Shown here: positions 59,617-64,000 of the stretch, piece after piece
Numbering within the stretch: the stretch's first letter is position 1
Layout of the letters: the number at the start of each line of letters is the position of its first letter
From: CAZEDM01 sp964511075
GTDB taxonomy: Bacteria; Zixibacteria; MSB-5A5; RBG-16-43-9
Direction: 5' to 3'
DNA: 64,000 bases
Assembly: GCA_964511075.1 (NCBI GenBank)
Contig: CAZEDM010000001.1
Coordinates: 124,001-188,000, forward strand
The notes under the pieces: generated by a model
Told to the model about the DNA's origin: nothing
Seen by the model: only the letters and a program-made list of their open reading frames with translations
Database searches by the model: none
Program-made: the position numbers and the translations under genes

Positions 59617-59625
59617 CTACAGCTT

Positions 59626-60042
59626 TTAAACCTTGAACTCGGTGATTTTGTCCTTTGCCCTTTTTACCTCGGAAAAGGGATAAAAGGCTCTGGCAACCGG
59701 AGAGGTGGAGAAGCTTTTATCGAACTCGGATTTCAGCTGTTTTCTCAGAAGGGAAAGCTCCTCGTAAGAGAGATTCTCCTCCCTGAGATATTTTTCCATA
59801 AGCTCTAAGTTAGCGTTTTCTCCTTTAAGCCGGGACAGCGAAAAGGCTAATCTCTTTATCTCCGATTTGTAATCCTCTAATATCTTCTCCGAGATTTTCT
59901 CCTTTTCACCGTGCTTCTTCAAAATCTCCGAGGCTGAGTTGAGATTTTCCTCTAATCTGTCGAAATCGAGCTCCTCGATTTTCTCCTGGTTTATCTTCTC
60001 GGCATCCTCTTTTAAATGCTGGCTTAATTCCAAAATTTCCAT
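59626..60042 (-). CDS. Coiled-coil protein (possible scaffold-like)
   Basis: ATG 60042 is preferred: AGGAAGGTG lies just upstream and the product then begins MEILELSQHLKEDAEKINQE. The extension from 60114 is basic and unlike the rest. The 138-residue protein is almost all helix (LNSASEILKKHGEKEKISEK, LEDYKSEIKRLAFSLSRLKG) with a short non-helical tail (SPVARAFYPFSEVKRAK). It is last in a three-gene minus-strand group headed by a prohead-protease relative; size and helix content would suit a phage scaffold-type protein, but there is no sequence proof. Confidence 0.7.
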   Translation of the reverse strand: MEILELSQHLKEDAEKINQEKIEELDFDRLEENLNSASEILKKHGEKEKISEKILEDYKSEIKRLAFSLSRLKGENANLELMEKYLREENLSYEELSLLRKQLKSEFDKSFSTSPVARAFYPFSEVKRAKDKITEFKV

Positions 60043-60115
60043 TTTCACCTTCCTTTTCTGATTTTTTGCAAAGCTTAAGCCTTGCCTTACAATTACTTGA
60101 GTTTTCGAACACATT

Positions 60116-60409
60116 TTATTTATTTTCGAGCCCCATCTCTATTTTCAAAAGCCTCTGGTTTATCTGGTCCTTTAATTCGAAGAACTCCTTCTTGGTCATA
60201 AAGTTCTCCTTTAGCAGAAGCTCTATATTGGATAGCCTTTTGTCCAGCTCGTTTACTATCTGTGATTCCGCCTTGTGGGCTAAGTCCAATTTTATCCCGG
60301 CGATGGTGGTGTAATAGGCGGTAAGAATTCCAAAGGCGGTTACCAAAAAGGTTATGAGAAACTGAAAGAGCTGAACCTTGGAGAAAATCTTCTGGTTATC
60401 GTTATTCAT
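60116..60409 (-). CDS. 97-residue membrane-anchored coiled-coil protein
   Basis: One N-terminal membrane segment (LFQFLITFLVTAFGILTAYY) is followed by a coiled coil (VNELDKRLSNIELLLKENFM, EFFELKDQINQRLLKIEMGL). There are 56 nt between it and the prohead-protease-like gene upstream, in one orientation. Small holin-like or spanin-like phage proteins can look like this, but so can many chromosomal proteins. The family is not recognised. Confidence 0.7.
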   Translation of the reverse strand: MNNDNQKIFSKVQLFQFLITFLVTAFGILTAYYTTIAGIKLDLAHKAESQIVNELDKRLSNIELLLKENFMTKKEFFELKDQINQRLLKIEMGLENK

Positions 60410-60465
60410 TTTATGGATTTTCCTAATCTATTTACAGTGCATCATCACAGATGATATGCTCCATA

Positions 60466-61704
60466 TTAAACAGGCAGGGACGCCTGTCCCTCTAGCCGGT
60501 AAAAAAGCCAGCGAGATTTGCCTTTTAATTGTATCTTTCTTAGAGCATAGTTCCCCTTTAAGTTTTCTCCATCTATCTGCAGATTAAAGGAGTTTTCTGT
60601 CTCGTCGATCTTTTTGCACCTTCCCCTGTCCAGGAATTCTTCTCCACTATCCGAGAGGTCTCCTGTTGCTCCATCTGATGACCAGTCGCATAGGAATCTT
60701 TTTCCCTGTTCAAGTTTCTTGAAATCTAATCTGCAGATGGAAAATACAGATTGAGTATTTTCGTTCATTAATTTCAGCTGGTAGAGCTCTGTTTTGTCTT
60801 CCAGGCGATATTGAAGGATAAACTCCGCAGGCTGAAAGCTGTCCTTTTCTTCTGCGCTTGTAAAACGGATCCTTCTTCTGAAAACCTGGGGTAAGGAACT
60901 CAAAACCTTCTCCTCCAGTTCTTTCCTGCAGGAAAGCTCTATTCTGTCTTCCGTATAGCCCTGTTCTGCTATCTCCCCTGCTAAACTGACTTCCTTTTCG
61001 ATTCCTGCTTTTCTTAAAGATTCCAGAATCGATTCCCTATATGCCCTTTTGAACTTACAGACTCCATCCGTGCAGTCGTGTTTCTGAAACAGATCAAGCT
61101 CGTTGGTCAAGGAGGTTCCAAATACCGCACCGCGATAGACCAAAGAGGTCTCGTGCACCTTGACGATATTGCGGTAATTATAATAGGCTTGTGATTTTTC
61201 ACCCGTTTCCTTCTCGTATGTTCTGAAAGGTATGTGTGGACATCTCCTCATATCCTGACCGCATATTGAACATTCCGGGAACTCGAAGGAAAATCCGATG
61301 GAGCACTCCTTGTAAATTCCATGGTCTATATTGTCTTTCAAGGACTTAGCTTCAGGCGAGTTTTTCAGCCAGTAGAAATAGACTTTAATCCAGTTAGCCC
61401 CATCTTTTTTAATCAAGTCTGCTTTGAAGTTCCTGGCTATGGGAAGCCTTTCCCTGGAATGTCCAATCAGAACCGGCGAGTCCACTAAAAGCTCTGCTAA
61501 CCGGGGATGTTCCTCCAGAGGGAAACATCCTCCAAAGGAGTTGACCTGATCTGAGATCAGATACATTGCCCGGATATGGATATCATCCTTCTTCACCGGC
61601 AGAGGGGGCTTTATGCGGGTATTGATCAAAGAAACCAGCTCGTCTGATACCTCTATCTCTTTTTCTGAAAGGTATGCTTCAAGCTTGCCTAAAAGATGTT
61701 CCAT
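60466..61704 (-). CDS. Phage prohead-protease-like protein
   Basis: AAGGAGA precedes ATG 61704. Residues about 70-200 resemble caudoviral prohead proteases: PVLIGHSRERLPIAR with candidate catalytic His82, WIKVYFYW, then HGIYKECSIGFSFE with candidate catalytic Ser135 in the usual S-x-G-F setting, and HETSLVYRGAVFGTSL, the 'evSlV..GA' end of the fold. A Cys/His cluster (C145, C148, C155, H157) sits between, as in several large-phage members. The C-terminal 200 residues are unfamiliar. No capsid, portal or terminase gene is in the window, so this is either a remnant or a captured gene. Confidence 0.6.
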   Translation of the reverse strand: MEHLLGKLEAYLSEKEIEVSDELVSLINTRIKPPLPVKKDDIHIRAMYLISDQVNSFGGCFPLEEHPRLAELLVDSPVLIGHSRERLPIARNFKADLIKKDGANWIKVYFYWLKNSPEAKSLKDNIDHGIYKECSIGFSFEFPECSICGQDMRRCPHIPFRTYEKETGEKSQAYYNYRNIVKVHETSLVYRGAVFGTSLTNELDLFQKHDCTDGVCKFKRAYRESILESLRKAGIEKEVSLAGEIAEQGYTEDRIELSCRKELEEKVLSSLPQVFRRRIRFTSAEEKDSFQPAEFILQYRLEDKTELYQLKLMNENTQSVFSICRLDFKKLEQGKRFLCDWSSDGATGDLSDSGEEFLDRGRCKKIDETENSFNLQIDGENLKGNYALRKIQLKGKSRWLFYRLEGQASLPV

Positions 61705-61847
61705 TTAGTTCTCCTTACTTTGAAGTGCATTGGCCTTGTCAATATTTTTATCAGTATGAATACACTCCACAATTTAGGTAGATACATGGGGCTACCCTAC
61801 ATTTCTAAATATCAAGACAAACCTTTGGTCTATCACAGCTTATTTTT

Positions 61848-61876
61848 GCAGGGACAGAACATTGTTCTGTCCCTAC
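61848..61876. repeat. Family A palindrome, near-ideal copy
   Basis: GCAGGGACAGAAC-ATT-GTTCTGTCCCTAC. It lies at the left edge of the gene-free region. Confidence 0.9.
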
Positions 61877-61891
61877 GGTGATGAGAACTAA

Positions 61892-62166
61892 CCTGAGGTG
61901 GAGGTCAGGCTGTCTTTCTAAAAAACCTGAACAGATTCCTCTTTCCCATCAGAAATGTAGAGATTCTGAATGGGTAGAAGAAGAACGCTCCTGCCTTTGG
62001 TGGAATGTCCTATAGCTCTGAGTGTTGCAGTAAACCGCTTTTTCACGCAACCTTTGAATTTGGGCTAAGACATTGATAAAGATAAAACTATGAGGAAAAA
62101 GGTATTTCATGATGGGATTTTCGGGCTAAAGCTTGCGTTTTCGTAGAGCCCTTACTTGCTGAGCGG
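61892..62166 (+). other. Hairpin-rich left part of the gene-free region
   Basis: Helices seen: CCTGA/TCAGG (61892-61909); CCCATCAGAA with TTCTG-A-ATGGG (61945-61974, 10 bp with one bulge); AACGCTC/GAGTGTT (61984-61990 with 62020-62026); CCGCT/AGCGG (62035-62039 with 62162-62166) enclosing GGGCT/AGCCC (62123-62151) with a TTTT-capped inner hairpin. No credible reading frame is present. It may belong to the RNA proposed at 62250-62900 or be a separate element. Confidence 0.35.
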
Positions 62167-62211
62167 AACCTATCTCTTTGGAAATCAATTAATAAGAGCT
62201 AAGGATGTGAA

Positions 62212-62241
62212 TTGAAAAATCTGGCACAATCTTTGTATTAA
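62212..62241 (+). promoter_or_regulatory. Possible promoter for the structured RNA
   Basis: TTGAAA (62212-62217) and TATTAA (62236-62241) are 18 nt apart. The same stretch also resembles a sigma-54 site, TGGCAC-N5-TTGTA (62222-62237), with the critical C replaced by T. Either would start transcription near 62249. Confidence 0.3.
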
Positions 62242-62249
62242 AATTGATG

Positions 62250-62900
62250 GAGTTTTGAATGATTGGAAGAAATGTAATAGTCAAGGCTTGGGCTTGTGTT
62301 GAGAGTCTCGCTTTATCAACTGCAGGAATCCGGAGATGAAAAACAAAAAAGTCTCCAGAAGAAACTTCATAAGAACCCTGTCAAGAGGCACGGTATTTCC
62401 AAGTATAGGTCTTCTGGTAAAAACCGGGCGAATAAATCGTCTGGCTTAAGAGCCAGAGATTAGAGTTTCCAATCCATTTGTCACGCCAGAGGGGAAGCCG
62501 ATTCTGGTCTGAGTCAAGAGCGTGAGGAAAATAGAGATTCAAACCATCCCTGCCAAAAGGGCAACGTTTTATACCTGTTTGCGAGTTAGCGTTTTGAATG
62601 CTGAGTGTTAGGTATAACGTTGCCCTTCCTTCATTAGATTCTATAATTGCGCGATTCCTTAGGTCAAAAAAGCAGAGGAATTAAGCAATTACTGTTGAAA
62701 CAGTTTAGAGCTTAAAGGTTTAAGAGTTTATGAGAAACCTCTCTCCGATCCTTTCCTCTACTAGAATGTGATCTTCATCGCCAGGGGGGCGTAGTCCACA
62801 TGACTACAAGGGGCCACGCCTCCGCTGTCAGACGAGCTTAGCTTGAAGGACTCTTATCAACTGCAAGTAAAAGAGGAAAAGGCTTTACAGCTTTTTTGAG
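62250..62900 (+). ncRNA. Candidate large structured non-coding RNA
   Basis: No credible gene lies in 61705-63236, yet nested helices are dense. GGAGA/TCTCC is at 62332-62356, and TCTGGCT-TAAG-AGCCAGA at 62440-62457. TTTCC (62466) with GGAAA (62530) encloses TCACGC/GCGTGA, which encloses CAGA/TCTG. An 18-bp hairpin spans 62557-62627. TAATTGC/GCAATTA (62644-62691) encloses ATTCCT/AGGAAT. AGGTTT/AAACCT is at 62716-62740. GGGGGC/GCCTCC (62785-62823) encloses GTAGTC-CACAT-GACTAC. A terminator-like stem ends it at 62877-62897. The 12-mer TTATCAACTGCA occurs near both ends (62313, 62854). The size and layout recall ornate RNAs such as GOLLD, ROOL or OLE, but no class was recognised. Confidence 0.45.
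62557..62627 (+). repeat. Long hairpin inside the candidate RNA
   Basis: AAGGGCAACGTTTTATACCT pairs with AGGTATAACGTTGCCCTT (18 bp, two bulged T). An inner hairpin, AGCGTT-TTG-AATGCT, sits in the loop. It is the most stable element of the region. On its own it could also be a small inverted-repeat transposon remnant. Confidence 0.8.
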
Positions 62901-63055
62901 ATTTGGTATTCATATATGAACTGATATTTCCATTTCGTAGTTCCTGCAAAACCTTGCAAATAAAGCCTAACTGTTCAAAAATTGCACGGGACACGCTTCC
63001 ACTCTAAGAGTTTGATTTTTAAATGCTTACGGAAAGTCAAAAAGTTAGTCCGTTT

Positions 63056-63080
63056 AAGGCAGGGGTTTTGCTTTTTAACT
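63056..63080 (+). terminator. Weak terminator-like hairpin
   Basis: AAGGCA pairs with TGCTTT (one G-T) around GGGGTTT, running into further T residues. It may mark the right edge of transcription from the gene-free region. Confidence 0.35.
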
Positions 63081-63143
63081 AAGCGAGAATAAAACTTCAA
63101 CTCCGGAGGCTAGGGATGAAATCAATCTTCATATAAAATCATT

Positions 63144-63172
63144 GTAGGAACAGAGCATTGCCCTGTCCCTGC
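63144..63172. repeat. Degenerate family A palindrome
   Basis: GTAGGAACAGAGC-ATT-GCCCTGTCCCTGC keeps the arms with a few changes. It marks the right edge of the gene-free region, mirroring the copy at 61848. Confidence 0.7.
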
Positions 63173-63236
63173 ATAGTCGCAAAATTTTTTCCACCTCTAA
63201 CCCCTATCTAAAAAAATCAAAAAAAGAGGTGGAAAG

Positions 63237-63680
63237 ATGAAAACAAAAATATTCTTCGCTTTTTTCCTGTTAATAGTTGTCAGCCAGAGTGTTCTCTTCA
63301 ATCAGAATAACGTCTATGCCTGGCAGAGCTATCCCAAGGATGGTGTCTTCAAAGCTCTTCCTCCGGACAGGGATCCCTGGTTTTACGTAGATGAGGGGAA
63401 CTGGTATATCCAGGCACCGGATAAATGGCAGCATTTCTCAGGCTGTTATTTAGCCCAGAAACTTTTCTCCCAGGTAATTAATCCTTATCTCTGTGCCGGG
63501 CTGGTGGCTTTCCTGGGAATTGCCAAGGAATATGATGATGCTTACCGTGAAGGTTGGAGTAACCGGGACCTGCTGATGGATTTTCTGGGGATTACCGCAG
63601 GGATGAACAGAAGTAAATATCAACTCTACTGCTCTTTTGACAGCGAAAAGGTTATGCTGAATTTGAGCCTGGGTTTATGA
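63237..63680 (+). CDS. YfiM/DUF2279-like exported protein
   Basis: AGAGGTGG precedes ATG 63237. The 147-residue product has a signal peptide (KIFFAFFLLIVVSQSVLFNQ). A compact domain follows: DKWQHFSGCYLAQKLF, then LVAFLGIAKEYDDAY and GWSNRDLLMDFLGITAGM. That order (D-K-x-x-H-F, E-x-D, W-S-x-x-D-x-x-x-D-x-x-G) matches the small YfiM/DUF2279 lipoprotein group, whose function is unknown. A lipobox is not obvious here. It is transcribed toward the M48 gene, with which it is convergent. Confidence 0.7.
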   Translation: MKTKIFFAFFLLIVVSQSVLFNQNNVYAWQSYPKDGVFKALPPDRDPWFYVDEGNWYIQAPDKWQHFSGCYLAQKLFSQVINPYLCAGLVAFLGIAKEYDDAYREGWSNRDLLMDFLGITAGMNRSKYQLYCSFDSEKVMLNLSLGL

Positions 63681-63752
63681 TGAAGATTGGAAACAATTCT
63701 TAGTTGGTAGAGACGTATGTATATGTGTCTCTGCAACCTACAATCTTATAAT

Positions 63753-63822
63753 AGGGGAAGCAATCTGCCTATCTGTAGAGATTACATCGTCGTCCCGTCA
63801 AAGGCGGAGCGCCTCATAATGG
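63753..63822. repeat. Degraded REP-like unit
   Basis: GGGGAAGCAATC, then GAGATTACATCGTCGTCCCGTCAAAGGC-type sequence and CTCATAATGGCA recall the REP-like unit at 51144-51232 with several changes. It abuts the stop codon of the M48 gene. Confidence 0.5.
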
Positions 63823-63825
63823 CAT

Positions 63826-64000
63826 CTATTTCAATCTTCCTTTTATCCTGGCGTATTCATCCTTGTTATAAGGCAGTTTCTCAATTCCTTCTCCGTATCC
63901 TTTGATCTGGTTTTCCACTTTGGCTACTCTCTCGTTCATCGGTGGGTGTGTGGCCACTAATTTCTCAAAGAAGGTAGGTTCTTTATCACTTAGCTGCTCA
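63826..64000 (-). CDS. M48-family metallopeptidase, C-terminal end only
   Basis: On the minus strand the frame is open from the window edge to TAG 63828-63826. The 57 residues seen include PTFFEKLVATHPPMNERVAK followed by VENQIKGYGEGIEKLPYNKD and a short tail. A T-H-P-P-x-x-E-R-V motif near the C-terminus is characteristic of M48 (HtpX/BepA/Oma1-like) zinc peptidases. The HExxH site lies outside the window. In diderms such proteins are usually exported quality-control proteases. Confidence 0.75.
   Translation of the reverse strand, partial: EQLSDKEPTFFEKLVATHPPMNERVAKVENQIKGYGEGIEKLPYNKDEYARIKGRLK

Noticed and set aside
62557..62627. Insertion-sequence or MITE ends
   Set aside because: There is no transposase or target-site duplication, and the hairpin is embedded among many unrelated helices, so an RNA element is the better reading.
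62250..62900. RNase P RNA, tmRNA, SRP RNA or rRNA fragment
   Set aside because: None of the invariant strings I know (GAGGAAAGTCC and ACAGAA core of RNase P, CCA-ended tRNA-like part and tag frame of tmRNA, GGAAGCAGCC of SRP) was found in the right arrangement.

Overview
The window (64 kb, roughly 45% G+C by eye, dense on both strands, no rRNA or tRNA seen) looks like a chromosomal piece from an uncultured diderm bacterium of the FCB group, most plausibly a Zixibacteria-like lineage. The diderm call rests on LptD, LolA, BamD, a TonB-dependent receptor and a PorV-like protein. The FCB call rests on a type IX-style C-terminal sorting domain, the PorV/PorQ-family protein, and paired dockerin repeats ending secreted proteins. 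The phylum name is inference; no rRNA is present to test it.

Layout. 1-4.1 kb: two nitroreductase-domain fusions, a PD40 lipoprotein and a methyltransferase remnant. 4.2-18.2 kb (+): envelope and housekeeping genes (LptD, HU, FtsK, LolA, RimO, then SPL-type radical SAM, lytic transglycosylase, unknown, BamD, NadD, Fur family, 57-aa protein), interrupted at 12.7-14.0 kb by an AT-rich insert with HNH and ORF6N genes. 18.3-26.4 kb (-): two S41 peptidase paralogues around a DUF5916-type outer-membrane protein, a MarR-GNAT fusion, and a secreted dockerin protein broken by one in-frame stop. 26.8-29.5 kb (+): polA. 29.7-30.0 kb: a previously unannotated 37-aa membrane protein gene with a structured leader. 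30.1-41.7 kb (-): aminotransferase, transketolase, CoaE, a GC-rich Lcl/dockerin chimera, then a cell-wall set (Mth938-like, amidase, dipeptide epimerase, alanine racemase). 40.7-47.3 kb (-): PorV-like protein, sorting-domain protein and TonB-dependent receptor. 47.8-51.0 kb (-): a sugar ABC importer without ATPase. 51.4-54.8 kb (+): an uncharacterised four-gene membrane cluster. 54.9-56.8 kb (+): an AT-rich restriction-modification pair. 56.9-59.4 kb (+): DUF1611 protein, tiny zinc ribbon, D,D-carboxypeptidase, coiled-coil protein. 59.6-61.7 kb (-): a phage prohead-protease relative with two small coiled-coil proteins. 61.7-63.2 kb: 1.5 kb without a credible gene but packed with nested helices, the best candidate for an undescribed large structured RNA. 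63.2-64 kb: a small membrane protein and the C-terminus of an M48 peptidase.

Intergenic space is littered with short perfect palindromes, above all a family with G-GGACAGAAC arms around a 3-nt centre, plus G/C-rich composite repeats. They even separate genes that should form one operon (ABC importer, membrane cluster). All family and function names are from motif recognition in the translated sequence; no search was run.
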